This document shows, piece after piece, positions 35,015-46,899 of a stretch of DNA of 64,000 bases. The stretch's first letter is position 1, and every line of letters begins with the position of its first letter. A program made the translations under genes and the position numbers. The stretch covers positions 123,276-187,275 of the forward strand of contig MNCI01037516.1 of assembly GCA_015680685.1 (NCBI GenBank). The letters are read 5' to 3'. The DNA comes from Gnetum montanum. Its lineage: Eukaryota > Streptophyta > Gnetopsida > Gnetales > Gnetaceae. The notes beneath the pieces are model-generated. The model was not told where the DNA came from. It made no database searches and saw only the letters and a program-made list of their open reading frames with translations.

Positions 35015-35108
35015 TAGTCAAAATTCCACTGAGCTCGTGGGTGGCAAGTAGTCAAAATTCCACTGAGCTCAAGTAGTCAAAATTCCACTGAGCTCGTGGG
35101 TGGTAAGC
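35015..35108 (+). repeat. Short tandem repeat, three units
   Basis: The unit AGTCAAAATTCCACTGAGCT occurs at about 35016, 35050 and 35075. The spacer GTGGGTGG follows the first and third units but not the second. It looks like local slippage. Confidence 0.8.
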
Positions 35109-35671
35109 TATGCACTGGAGATTGCGATGGATTCGGGCATGCATACAGAAGCATGTAAAATCTGCATTGGGTACATAAATTATAATTTTTCATGTAATGG
35201 TGTCTCAATTTTCAACTTTCAACCATAACATTCATTGTCCATTAAAATCTTACCTATTTTTACTTGCAAATCGCATCCAATCTTACCTATTTTTCCTACA
35301 AATCACACCCGTGTCCAACACCTTTTATTGATAGACACTCCTACTTCGCCATTCGTAGGGAATTAGATGCTTCTGTTTCCAGACTCTCCATTTCTCTCTT
35401 CCAACTTTGAAATTCATTATTTCATCTTTAGTTTTTCTTAGTATTTCATTGCATCTACGGGCAATGATGAAGGAGGAGATGAGCGTTTCTCCTAACGAAG
35501 GAGGTCTTGTCTGCCCAGTCTGATTTGGGTAAAGACGTTGTTGTCAACTATCATCTTATTTTCTATGAAAAACATCCAAAAAGAAAGGTCCATATCAATT
35601 CTTTCCATATGGATGAACAACTATGGCATATATAGTATATCAGCTATTATTTGATTTTCAGCTGCCCAATG

Positions 35672-35886
35672 GCTATTGAGGATTTCTTACGTTTCCCTTT
35701 TGCTTACTGTAACCATCTATTTATTTGGGTTCACTTGCGTGACTCTTCACTTTCCAAAGCCTGCTTCCAGGTTACCTAGAGTTGAGGATTTCTTATGTTG
35801 CCCTTTTTCTTACCCTAACCATCTGTTTATTTAGGGTCACTTGCATGACCCTTCACTTCTTGAAGCCTGCTTCTAGGTTACCTAGT
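35672..35886 (+). repeat. Tandem duplication, period 106 bp
   Basis: Two adjacent copies start near 35674 and 35780. Shared landmarks are TTGAGGATTTCTTA, TAACCATCT, the TTTATTT stretch and AGGTTACCTAG. They differ by scattered substitutions. Confidence 0.75.
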
Positions 35887-37099
35887 CTAGCAGCATCCCT
35901 GACATGCTGAGTTCTTTTTTTATATACATAAAATCTCACTTACTAGTTGTTTGGTTCAATCTTTTTTTTCTTTGAGGTTCTTTTAAAATTTTGTTAATTT
36001 TTTCATGTTTGATTACAATTTGTTCAAGGAGATAAAATATTTGGAAGTTGTCGTTGAATCATTTTTGTCTGATCTTCGATTTCTATTATTTTTCGAAACT
36101 TTTCCTTTTTGTTTCGTACTTTGGTTAAACAGAATGCTTGCAAGATTAATGATCCAACAGAATATCAAAATTTTTTTCCCTATCTTTATTTGACATTGTA
36201 GAGTTTAATGTTAGGGTGAATGCTTGAAGAAAATGTACTAAAGATTTTAGCAGAAAGAGAACAGATTCTCTTGGCTAAATATTTATTATACTTTTCATCA
36301 TTTAACAATTTTGAAACAGATTTTTGTTCAGTTTCTTACCTCATCGAGACCATTCTTTAATGTTTTAGATAATTGAGTTTTTATTTTTGAAGTGTGCTTA
36401 AGTTGCTAGTGCATCAATGTTTTGTCGCTCTTTAAAGACGTACTAAAAAAAAATTACTAAAGTGGTTTTGCATTATCGTTAAGCTTCCAGAAAACATTTC
36501 ACTTTAATCAATGAATGCCTCTGATACAATGTTTTGTTTGGTTTCTAGTTTAATTGTAGTTATGACACTTTTTTTCTGGGTTGGTCGATTTGTTTCTTTT
36601 GATCAAAGTAGAAAATATTGATGAACAGAATCGAAATTATGCAGACCAAACCCTACTTGCAGTTGTTAGTCGGATCCCTTTTACATGCATTAAAGCTGCT
36701 TTCACTGTTCTTCAACTTGGGCTTTATTCTTTCATTCAAAGAAGCAATTCCTTCATGATGTCATATTTCATATTTTATGAAATCCCGCTATTGTTTCAAC
36801 AATTATTAAGTACATTTGTCTATGTTTTTTAGTTTTTTTTCTATTCCTTATTGAAATTTCATCTTGTTATTTTTAAATTTATCACTATTTTGTATTTTCA
36901 AATTTTCCCCTGACTCTATTATTGTTTTGCATTTCTAGATTTATTGCATTGAATGACATTTTAGTGTTAAAGCTCTTAAGACATTTTTCTAAAAGCTCTT
37001 TGCTAGCAAAAAAAGAAAAAATAGATACCCTTAGTCATAGTAATTTGGGCAATTGGTAGGTATATCTATTTGTAATTTTTTTAAATTTATTTTAACTTT

Positions 37100-39880
37100 T
37101 GTGAAGAGTGGCAATCATATCTCATTTTCTAATTTTTACCATTAATATTTACAGAGTCATAAAGATGAGCTCTATTAAAGACATAGATAGCAATGAGAAT
37201 GAAATAGATAGTACTCTATTGGAGGAAAATGTATCGCAAGAAGAAAATTTGTTAGATTGTAATGTGGAAATTTTAAAACCATTTGCAAACGGTAGATTTA
37301 TTTTGAAATCTCCATTAAAACAATTCATAACTTAATTAGACACTTTTAGGAGTGGAGGAGGTGGAAGCAAAAGATGGAAGTGTCATGTATGTAGCCATGA
37401 ATTCACTGCAAGTGGTACACGAATACATCATCATTTTCTTTCAGACATTAGAAAATAAAATAGTAACAGGTGTTATTGCATGTAAATTTCCATATCTTGA
37501 TATTCAAAAGGCTATGTATGACTACTTTCAAGCAAAGACTGTGATAAAGAGCATTATTGTAAGTATTCGAACAAAGGAAAGTAAGAAAAAAAACAAAAGA
37601 TGTTGTACAACCAGCAAAAAGAAAAATGCTTACATAAACAGAAATAAGTTTTCAAGTTGAAAAAAAAAAAAAAGTTGATATCAGTATTGCAAAAATGTTC
37701 TATGCAAATGGATTACCATTCAAACTTGCACGTACTCCTTCATTCAAAGAAGCAATTCAGTGTGCCATTAAAGCAGGTAATATTTTTAAATTTTAAATTA
37801 TCATTTTTTATTTAAAATTATTAGTAAAACTAATATTTTTATATGGCAGGTCTATCTTATATCCCTCCAATTGAAGATAAATTTTGAAATGATCTTTTTG
37901 ATGAGAGGTATGAACTTGGCATATAAAAGTTGGAGAAATGGAAGCAATTTTGCCAGCAAAGTAGTTTTTCTATTATAATGGATGGATGGACTGATATTCA
38001 TCAATGTTCATTAATTAATATTATAATTAGTTGTCAAATTGGACCACTTTTTTCTTAATGCTACAGACTGCTCCAATCATAGAAAAGATGCTAATTTTCA
38101 AGCGAAATTATTAGAGACATCAATTGCAACTATTGGTTCAAGCAACATTATTCAAATTATAACAGATTCAGCTTCTGTTTGTAGGCATGTAGAAAAAATG
38201 ATAGAAATGATTCATCCAAATATATTTTGGACTCCTTGTTGTGTTCATTCTCTAAATAATACACTTCGTGATATTAGTAAAACTAATTAGGTGAAAAAGA
38301 TTATTATAGATGCAAGAGAGATACAAATTTTTTATTTGCAATCATCATTATTCAAATTCCTTGTTCTGGGAATGTAGCAAAAATAAGACTTTCAAAAAGC
38401 CTATAGAAACAAGGTAATAGAATACAAAAATTTATATTGTGTGTTTTTAAGAAATTTGATTTATTATATACGCTTCATATTTCATAATGTTGGAGAGAAT
38501 GCAAGAGATACAAGAATCATTACAAACAATGGTTATAACCAGTAAATGAAAGAACTGGGAGGAAGCCAACACAACTATGAGAAATAGTGTTAGAGAAAAG
38601 ATTTTATTAGATGAGTGGTGGAAACAAATGAAGTAAGAAATAATTTATTTGAAATATAATTCTTTATTTTTTATTGTTTACATTTTTATATCTTATTAAA
38701 AATAAGTATGGGTTATATTGTAGGAGGATTCTTAGCATGCTAGAACCTATTATTGATTTCATTCGTTATGCTAATACAGATACACCTGCATTAGGAGAAA
38801 TTTATGTAATTTATGAAAATATGTTACAGAAATTAAAAAAAGGGTTATAGAAATGGATAGCTCTCTTGATTTTTATAATGTTCAGTTACTTCCGTTGATT
38901 CTAAAAAGATGGAATGCTACAAATACCCCATTTTATATGGCTGCGTATACATTAAATATTAAGTGGTATTCTTCAAAACATAGAGATAAAAATCCAACAA
39001 GGCCTTGTGATGATTTTGATGTAAGAACAGTTAAACAGATAAAAATATGTTAAACAGTTATATTCACCTTGTGAGGCTAGCTTAATTACAAAGGAATGAC
39101 TTCAATTTACTATAGGACACACAAAGGAATTTAAATGTGAAGATGCTATACTTGATATCGATGGAATAACTCAAGAAGATCTAGCTAGATGATAGAGTTT
39201 GTATGGTGGAGATACTTCTAGAATTCAAACTTTAGCAGTGAAGCTTCTTTCTCAGGTAATACAATTAGTTTTTCATTAAACATATAACAAATACTAATAT
39301 GTATTAATTTCCTTAATTAATTTATGAAATGTGATGTTTGAAAATTTGGAATAGTGATGTTTTATATATCATTATGCATTCTCTAAACACCATGATTAGT
39401 AGGCTATTAGGTCTGAAGCTTCAAATGAGTTTGTTTATTGATGAAGTTTTGAATAATTTATAAAATGAATCTTTTAACAATGCAAAAAATTATTCTTGTT
39501 TTTATCATTTATGTAGGTTGCATCTTTTTCTGCTACTGAAAGAAATTCGTCAACATATTCTTTCATTCATGGATCAAAAGAAATAGTCTGACTCCAAAAA
39601 GAGCTGTGAAAAATTAGTATCTGTTCATGATTAGATTGGATGAAAGAAAGGAAATAAAATATAGGCAATCACCTATTATTTGTTGGGATGTTAATCCAGA
39701 AGATGATGATGTTCCAATAGTTGATGATAGAGAGTTATTCTACTAACCTAGTTAATGTTCCTGGAGCAATGAATCTTAATATTGATGATTCAATCCATGA
39801 TGAAGATGATTACCATGCAAATAATATTAATGACATAGAACAAAATGAAGAAGGTTTTACAAATTTACTCTTTAGAGATT
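37100..39880 (+). pseudogene. hAT-family transposase remnant with introns
   Basis: A splice-acceptor-like site (ATTTACAG) near 37155 precedes ATG 37165. A BED-type zinc finger is at about 37310-37450 (WKCHVCSHEF, then RIHHHF). The central transposase region (DUF659-like) begins with IIMDGWTDIHQCSLINIIIS at about 37975 and continues through ITDSASVCRHVEKM and NIFWTPCCVHSLNN (about 38160-38260). The C-terminal hAT dimerisation motif appears at about 39520-39570 (SATERNSSTYSFIHGS). Intron-like AT-rich gaps separate the pieces. Frameshifts and stops are frequent. The 3' end is fused to GYP3 near 39880, and terminal inverted repeats were not found. Such transposases cut and paste DNA; this one is dead. 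Confidence 0.75.
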
Positions 39881-40528
39881 GTAGAGGAGTCTAAGGAGGA
39901 ACGAAGTAGTGACAAAGGTAAGACAAAGTGGAGAGATTTAGGCCCTGCACGTGACAAGGGTAAGGGGAAAATTACTATCTTTGATGAGGTTGTGGAATCA
40001 GACATAGATGATGATGGTGGATGTGAGATCTGCCACTATGACCATCCTAAGGGATGTTGTCCAATCATCTCACATCTACAAGAGTCTAGGGTGTATGCAC
40101 TCAACCCAAGACTCAACAGATGGTAGACACCCCATAGGTTACCTTATCCTTAAGGTAACCCAAGGCAATTCCACCAACCGTTAACGTACTATCCAAGTGG
40201 AACTCCACCACAACCCACCGAGCAACATCAGTAGTGGCAATACCCACAGTCATGGGGGATGCCACTGCTGAAACAACAGTACCCTTACCAAAAGCCCAAT
40301 CCATATGGTTACTACGTGCAGTAGCCAATTTCTCCAAGTGACTCCATGGGTCACACAACTCCCCAACGTCACTACCAAGTTCGGGAGTACTTTAGGAGGA
40401 TTCCTTATCCTCCAGGAGGTGCTCCATACCCATACCATCCACCTACTCCATCCGCACCTCTTCCACCGGTAGTTCCCATACCTCCTGTTCCAACAATGCA
40501 AGGGGAACTCCCCACTCAACCGCAGTAA
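39880..40528 (+). pseudogene. GYP3 gag, C-terminal half
   Basis: The frame is open from 39845 to 40126. Its first part is hAT-derived and the gag part begins near 39880 (EESKEERSSDKGKTKWRDL). A variant zinc knuckle at 40022-40060 reads CEICHYDHPKGCC, with all four ligands in C-x2-C-x3-H-x4-C spacing. A long Pro-, Gln- and Tyr-rich tail follows (40130-40528) with PYPPGGAPYPYHPP. The Gag core that would precede it is absent. Confidence 0.7.
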
Positions 40529-40723
40529 TGCAATGCTACAAGAGTCGTAAACATTCAACTCGCTGCTAGTTTTGACAATTGCAAAAAGAGAAGACCTTTC
40601 TTCATAACCAAAAGCCCAGACAAGCTCTCACAATAACAAGCGGTTGAGTCTGCAATCACTCCTCCAACACAAAAAGCTTCGGTGCTCCCTTCTGTTCAAC
40701 AATAGAGCTTAACGCATATAGTT

Positions 40724-41550
40724 ATGTTAACACATATCGTAACCAACTGGATCAAGGTAGGCTACCTTCCCAGGAAACTATCTGACCCTGGGAGTCCCTT
40801 AATCTATCTCCAAATCACCGAAAATGAACCACATAGGGCTCTTCTTAACTCAGGTTCTGGAGTCAACTTAATTTTACGAGAGATGTATCATGCTTGGAAC
40901 TTGCCCCAACTTAAGAAGAGCAACATTCAACTAGAGCTGGCAGACCAGTCCATCATCATTCCCTTGGGATTGGTGGAGAACATCGTTACCACTGTGTGTG
41001 GTTAGTCCTACCCAGCTAATTTCCTAGTGATTGAAGTAAACAACAACGAAGGGGACTTCCCAATTATAATGGGAAGGGCATGGCTGAGCACAGTAGACGC
41101 ATGCCTAGGCATTTGTGATCTTTCCTTGGAAATTTCTAAGATAAACATTTATAGAAAGATCGAGAAGAGGAAAGTTCCATGCATCACATACAATGATTCA
41201 TCGGGTGATGACATGGAGGGATTCTCATCTCCTCCATGCAACAGGTGTGCCCTTGAAACTTTGAAACAGAGATGCCTGGATGTAGCAACCACACAACAAG
41301 TAGTAGACACCCTGTGGTTGACAGCTACTAAAAAGAGCAACCAAAAAATATGCATGGAACAAACTAAGGAAACAACCCATGCGAAGAACGAAGGCATAGA
41401 TACCTTGGAATATGAGCGTCGCCAACTTCCACACCTTAACCTAAGATCATCAATTGGGAGAAGTTGGACACTTCTTAGAAATTCAAATAGGCGCTCATTA
41501 TTTTGGACCTCTCCCTTTCTATTCAATCATGGGGGAGATGGACACCTATG
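40724..41550 (+). pseudogene. GYP3 retropepsin-type protease and truncated pol end
   Basis: An aspartic protease of the gypsy type: ALLNSGSGVNLI (about 40838-40875) holds the active site, with Asn for the catalytic Asp, and DFPIIMGRAWLSTVDA (about 41046-41095) is the conserved strand near the C-terminal end. The two open pieces, 40724-41005 and 41027-41554, are in one phase, separated by a single stop. From about 41240 the protein continues without RT sequence and ends in the block that normally closes pol. The pol deletion is therefore internal and possibly in frame. Confidence 0.75.
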
Positions 41551-43518
41551 CTAATCATTTGGGGCCCTCAGTTCTTTTTAAGTTTTTGTTTTTCACGTTT
41601 TTTTTACACATTTTTGTTTTACAAGTTTTTGTTTTACAATGTTTTTGTTTTACATGTTTTTGTCTTACAAATTTCTTTAACTTTTCTTATTTTTGTTTTA
41701 CAAATTTCTTTAACTTTTCTTGTTTTTATTTTACATCATCATTATACTTTTTAATTTTCTTTTGTGAGTGTGCATGTGATCCACCTTGTAATTTTGTCAC
41801 CAATAAGTGTTCTTCATGATGGTATGAACTGTTCTATTGTTGATTGCTAACGTTTGGTTTTTACCTTTAAGTCACAATGTTGATACTAAGGTATGTTTCT
41901 TTTTATATGACAGGCAATGAGATCACTTCATCCATCCATTCACAAGTTTCTATGGTTTCTCTTAACTTGGAAATGTACAATCCCTTTCATAATAAGAACC
42001 TTAACGAATCGATGACTAGGCATTTCTCAAACTAAGGAAGGACTCAAGGATTGAAAAGGGTGTGACTCTAAGGGAACTTGATACATTCGTGTTGGCCATT
42101 CTCTTGGGTGCTTGGATGTTTTCTTTGCGAGTTTTCTTGTTGTTCTGATGTTACCCAATTATCGGAAGCTAAGCAATAAAAATAACAAAGTCTTTGCATG
42201 GTGTGGTTCTCACGCATAAAAACACAAAGCACAAAAAAAAAGAGAAAAAAGAAAAGTGAGAATTCAAAGCACACCCCTTAGAAAAAATAATCTCTTGGGC
42301 TACAAGCATTGGTTATGGAACTAAAAATGTTTCCTCTAACTAAGGCCCTTCTTGCTTCCCATTCTCTCCTTGTTTCATCGGAATGGTGGTGGCTCTTGGG
42401 GAAGTCATTCTTGTTATCCAAGTGGATGGATTGGCCGAATGCATTGATGCGAAGTTACTAGAAGTGGTTTGTTTGAGGCTAGACTTGGAATGGGACCTGC
42501 TAAGTCACATTAATCATGAACTACACACGGGACTATACACCACCTTGTTCTTGGGATTCCATTCCATTCTCTTCTCTCCATTCTTCACCTCATTGCTAGT
42601 TGTACAATTAGTGTATATATTTTAGTTAACACATTTTTTTTTTGCTAAATTCTTGCGGTTAAGACTTTAACTTTTGTTGCAATTGACATTCCAAGAGCCT
42701 ACGGACTCTTTGAATGTGGGTTTGTTAGGGCATTAAGGGCATGAGCCTGCTTTGGGGAGGACCCATTGACATTCCTCTTTGGTGCACCAGTTAAATTCTT
42801 TTCCCTAACATTTTTTGCAATTAATTTTATTTTGTTCATTTCCATCTTGACATCCATTTCATCGATGCCATAGTTGTCTCTTTTTATCTATCTTTCTTAC
42901 TCCTTTTCTTTCCCATTCTCATGCTATCGGAGGCTCACAATCAGTCATGGGGGTTACGGGGCCCAATTTTTTTTCAATTTTCTCTTAGCCCCGAATTTTT
43001 TTGATTTTTTCCTAACCCCTACACCTTCGGTAGTCATCAATACTATATCTCCAGATCTGTATCACCCATACCACAACCTAGCCAACGGACTTACACCGCA
43101 GAAAAGTATCAACTACATTGAAATTCATTTACCCTTGCTAATATAAGATTGTGTTGTGTGTGCAGATGGTGATTATTTCACAACGGATTGGATCTAGAGT
43201 GAACACTTGGAATGGAGTAGTGCTAAAGCAGCTATGCAAGGGGCAAGATCGATAGCGTGCTTATAGATGGACAATAAAAGACGCAATCTTGGCGTTGGAA
43301 GCAACAACACTTCTTTCTCTCAAGCTGCCAAATGAGGCCTGATGTCAATGTAATAAGGTGTTCACTCTTATTGTTGTCATGAACACCAATTTTATCAAGT
43401 CTTGTAATGATGATCTGTTCACAAGTCATCCTATTAGTTCCATTTAGTCAATAATCCCATACCTTCCCAATATTTTGTGAGGAACTCGAGGACGAGTTTT
43501 CATTTAGTCATGGGGGTA
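41551..43518 (+). other. GYP3 post-pol non-coding region
   Basis: A T-rich repetitive stretch at 41585-41740 is built from short units such as TTTTTGTTTTACA. The block at about 42255-42350 matches GYP1. The box at 42697-42770 (GCCTGCTTTGGGGAGGACCC) matches GYP1, GYP2 and GYP4. The 43160-43420 interval matches 63335-63060 in GYP4, where a minus frame is open. A polypurine-like TGGGGGT precedes the LTR. Confidence 0.55.
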
Positions 43519-44329
43519 TGATGAGATGCGATATCGCATCCCATGTGATATTGCATATGCGATATCACGTTGTCCCCTGCGATATCGCGTATGTGATATC
43601 GTGGTGCGCCGCAAAATCTATAAATAAGAGGCATCTCTCCCTTGTTTTTTCATCCTAGGCTAGACAATAGGGAAACTCGGGAAAATTGATCACTCCAGAG
43701 ATAGAATATTTTCCATGTGCCCGAAGTAGGAGTCCTAAAGTAAACGGATCTTTATTTGAGCAAACATTGTACCTGAACACAAGTTTGTGTAGGGTAATAA
43801 TGACAAACTTCCTGGATAAACCTTGCAGTGCATGGAATAGGCTAATTAGGATTTTATTTAATGTTATTTACATGCTTTATTAGGACTTAAATCTCTCTCA
43901 ACCCTTCTCTCCTAGTTAAGTTCCTCAGTACGACCGCTTTGAGCACATATGTTACGCATGGTGATCTTAGCAACGATTAGCATTTGGTAGCCACGGTTGC
44001 ATCGGTTCAAGGTGTGTACGGTAAGTGGGAACGGATGCCGACGCTAGGTAATTTAGACTTAGTTAGTTAGTTATAGATAGTTAGTTAATCTTCTCAACCC
44101 TTCAACTCAATAGCATAGGAGATAAAACAGAAAAAACTATAAAAATCATATACCTCGGACTTACTTAACCATACTGTGACAAATAAAAGTAAGTCTGGGA
44201 AGACAACGAATGGTTAACCTAAAGTGTTCCATGAGACGTGTAGGCACTTAGTCTACGGAGTTTGACCGGATCGTGCGTGTTACTCTCGTATTCGTACGGT
44301 TGAGTATAGGGATACCTGGCCACTCATCA
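43519..44329 (+). repeat. GYP3 3' LTR
   Basis: 811 bp, TGATGAGATG to CACTCATCA. U3 contains a perfect 16-bp palindrome at 43525-43540 (GATGCGATATCGCATC), a 24-bp near-palindrome at 43545-43568 and two more GATATC-centred sites (about 43579-43603). TATAAATA follows at 43619-43626. The termini and U5 match GYP2 and GYP4. Confidence 0.85.
43525..43603. promoter_or_regulatory. GATATC-centred palindrome array in GYP3 U3
   Basis: Four palindromic or near-palindromic sites with a CGATATCG-like core are spaced over 80 bp, ending 15 bp before the TATA box. Counterparts exist in GYP2 (33306-33329) and GYP4 (62818-62895). A dimeric transcription factor is the simplest reader (inference). Confidence 0.6.
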
Positions 44330-46270
44330 CTCCTTTTAATAACCCTACCAAAGGTATGTTAGATCCATTGAGTTGAATCACACTTTTTGTTTGTGGTATC
44401 ATTTGTGCTCCTAAAGTGTTACAAACATCAAGAGACATGACACTAACAGTTGCACCAGAATCCAATAAATAGTTATGGACATTCTTTCCTAAAATAATCA
44501 AAGTGGTTAGTAAAGGGGGATGGTCCTTCTTGCTAGACATGGAATTATTCGCGTTTTGTATTGATAGTGTGTTAGGACTTTCTACGAAGTGAACTTGCCT
44601 GTCAAGGATTAGGGATTTTTCTCTTTGGTCTTCAGGTGTATGAACCATATCCTGAATCACTTCTTTCATTTTGTTGAAGTGTAGGAGGTCATACATTGAA
44701 ATGTTAGCTTTAACTTTTTTTAGGTCCTTAACCAAATCATAATTCTTATGTTCATCCTTGACTTTGTGTTGAGATGGGGCTCTTCTAAGTATAGAAGGGG
44801 GGTTTGATCATTATGGGGCAGTTAGTTGGGATGACTCGGATTGGTTGTTTACATTATTTTGACTCGGAACTCTTCTGTTTAGAGGTGTATAGGAGTTATT
44901 CCTAGTTTGTTGTTCTGTCGCATTCATAATGTCACTAAGCTTATGGTAGCAAGTGTTGTGTGGGTTAGGGTCACCTACCATAACTTAGTTTAATGAGGAA
45001 ACTCCTTTATTTTCTATCTCATGAGGTACATTAAGGACCATGATAGTGGTTTTCCCATTTTGTTTCTCTTGGGTATTATCACCATACAATGCCAAGAATT
45101 GAAGACAAGTCTTTTCGGAATGTTGCCTCATACTATGAAGACGACAATAATCATCGTTGATTAATGCATTTGATTTTTCTAGTTATATAGGACCTTTGTT
45201 ATTGTTTCTCTTTATCTCAACCACTTCATTGGATAGTTTTGGTAGTGAAGTGAGTATCTAGGTCATCTGATTTTGAGTTTGGGTTGGTGGTTCAACAGAA
45301 TTTGATGTCCTATTTGGGTTTATAATGGATTGGATCAAGGCTTTTGATTGGTCATCATTCAAACCAATGTTGGCTAGTAAGAATGAAGAGGACATGGGGC
45401 CTTGTGAGTAATTACTTAAAGGTTGAGTTGGTTGAAAGGGAGAAACAGCTTGAGGCATAACATTAAATGTTTGAAAAGTTGGTAGGAGTGGGTTTGATTG
45501 TAAAGGGTTACTAACACTCATCATCCCAAATTGGGTTTGGATATTGTTCATAAAGGTTATTTGCTCTAATTCTACAGCTTTTGACATAGCACCTTGTATT
45601 TTTATTATGTTGGGATCAAATTTGATGGCATAAGTGAAAAATAAATCGATTTGGTAGAGAGATAGAAATTAAGAATACTATCTGGTTATGGCCGCATCTC
45701 ATTTGGCACATGGGCAAGTTGATAAAGGAATCTAAGCTTATAATCCCTAACATTTTCCCCATGTAGCGTTTTTAGGCTAGTAAAGTTGCTTGATGTGATA
45801 GCAAGGCTTGTGAATTTATCAAACTGATACAAAAACTTATTTTTCAATTCTTGCCATGTGTTAATAAAGGCGTCAGGAAACGTTAAGAACCATTGGGTTG
45901 CTTTGGTCCTAAATGTTGTTACAAACACCCTACATGCCACATCATTATGTACAATGTTGTGGATCCTTAGTAAGGTTTTAAAACATTGTATGTGTTGGCG
46001 GGCATCATTCGTAAGGGTTGTAGGATCGAAGAACAAATTTATGTTCTAAAGAGATTTTGGTATGTCATGGTAGTTATTAAAATTAAAAGGGTTTCTTACT
46101 AAAGGAGTTGGGGGTTGATGGGTTGTCATCTTAGTCTGAGATTTCTTAGGAACTGAACTTGAAAAAAGTGAAGCTCGTTGTTTTCTTAAAGTGAAATGAT
46201 GAGTAGCTAGTTGACTAAGGGTAGGAGTAGAAGCTCTTTGTTAAGATGTTCTGTAAGAAGAGTCACTCAT
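44330..46270 (-). pseudogene. GYP5: gypsy gag-protease fragment of an unrelated family
   Basis: Read leftwards: Gag core at 46036-45686 (DARQHIQCFKTLLRIHN, TFRTKATQWFLTFP, WQELKNKFLYQF), a Gln/Pro/Ser-rich stretch (45587-45258), a Cys/His motif near 45130 (CRLHSMRQHSEKTC), and a retropepsin domain to 44330 with an intact active site (YLLDSGATVSVMS, about 44430-44470). The open frame 44735-44280 takes its last 15 or so residues from antisense GYP3 LTR, so the element was cut there. Stops near 45660 and 45180 break the polyprotein. It is distinct from GYP1-4, whose Gag and knuckle differ. Confidence 0.75.
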
Positions 46271-46899
46271 AAAATGAAAAATAACATGAAATGTAAAATG
46301 CTAATAAACTATGAAAATTAAAGAAAATGGAAAAACATTTGAATACTATATATATATATATATATATGTATTTTTTTATCATATTTTTAAAAGAAAAATT
46401 GAAATTCCAAAATTTTAGAAAAGTAAATTAAAAGTGGAATGATTTAAATCACTTCAACAAAATTTCAGAAAAGTAAATTAAAAGAAGGATTGTTAGAGTA
46501 TAAATTTGGAGACTTGAAAATAAAACTAAAATAGAGCAATAAAACTGAAAATAAGGAGACAAAAACAGAAATGTAAATCAACAGAAAAAAATAGAAAAAT
46601 TGATTTTTTTTTAAGAAACATAAAAAAGGTGTTGATGCGTAAATTTTGGATATGCGAACAACCGTGAAAACTCTTTTAAAACTCGTTGTTTAGGAGGCTA
46701 TCGCTAGGCACCTTCCCTATGGGTATAGAAACTTAGGAATAATCTCACCTGGAAAGGGGCTATGTGACAAAAACAATAATACTAATATTTTTAAACAAAA
46801 TATTAAAAACTTAAATTTAATAATAATATTAAAAAATTAAATAATTTGTGCAATTTAAAAAAAAAAAGTACAATAAATAATGCAAAAAAGAAAATGCAA
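46271..46899. other. AT-rich DNA with TA microsatellite
   Basis: Includes a TA dinucleotide run at about 46345-46368 and A-rich runs. It may be the upstream untranslated part of GYP5 (minus strand), but no primer site or LTR could be defined. Confidence 0.45.

Larger units (their letters stand above)
34444..37100. other. Unidentified region between GYP1 and the hAT remnant
   Basis: A minus-strand frame at 34642-34412 (DKAHQEGYAMTCKITFSFAE) could be an exon scrap but matches no family I know. Short repeats follow at 35015-35108 and 35672-35886. From about 35900 the DNA is T-rich with intron-like character and may be the non-coding 5' part of the hAT element. No terminal inverted repeat was identified. 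Confidence 0.35.
39880..44329 (+). mobile_element. GYP3: 5'-truncated Ty3-gypsy element with gag, protease and 3' LTR
   Basis: The left end abuts hAT sequence inside gag, and no 5' LTR or primer site is present. Gag (to about 40530), protease (40724-41230), a non-coding region and a 3' LTR (43519-44329) follow. RT, RNase H and integrase are missing: protease runs on to a block (about 41500-41550, SPFLFNHGGDG) that in GYP1 lies after integrase. At 44330 it abuts a different gypsy element on the other strand. Confidence 0.82.

Noticed and set aside
41149-41526. 125-codon minus-strand ORF
   Set aside because: Antisense shadow of the GYP3 protease-region frame.
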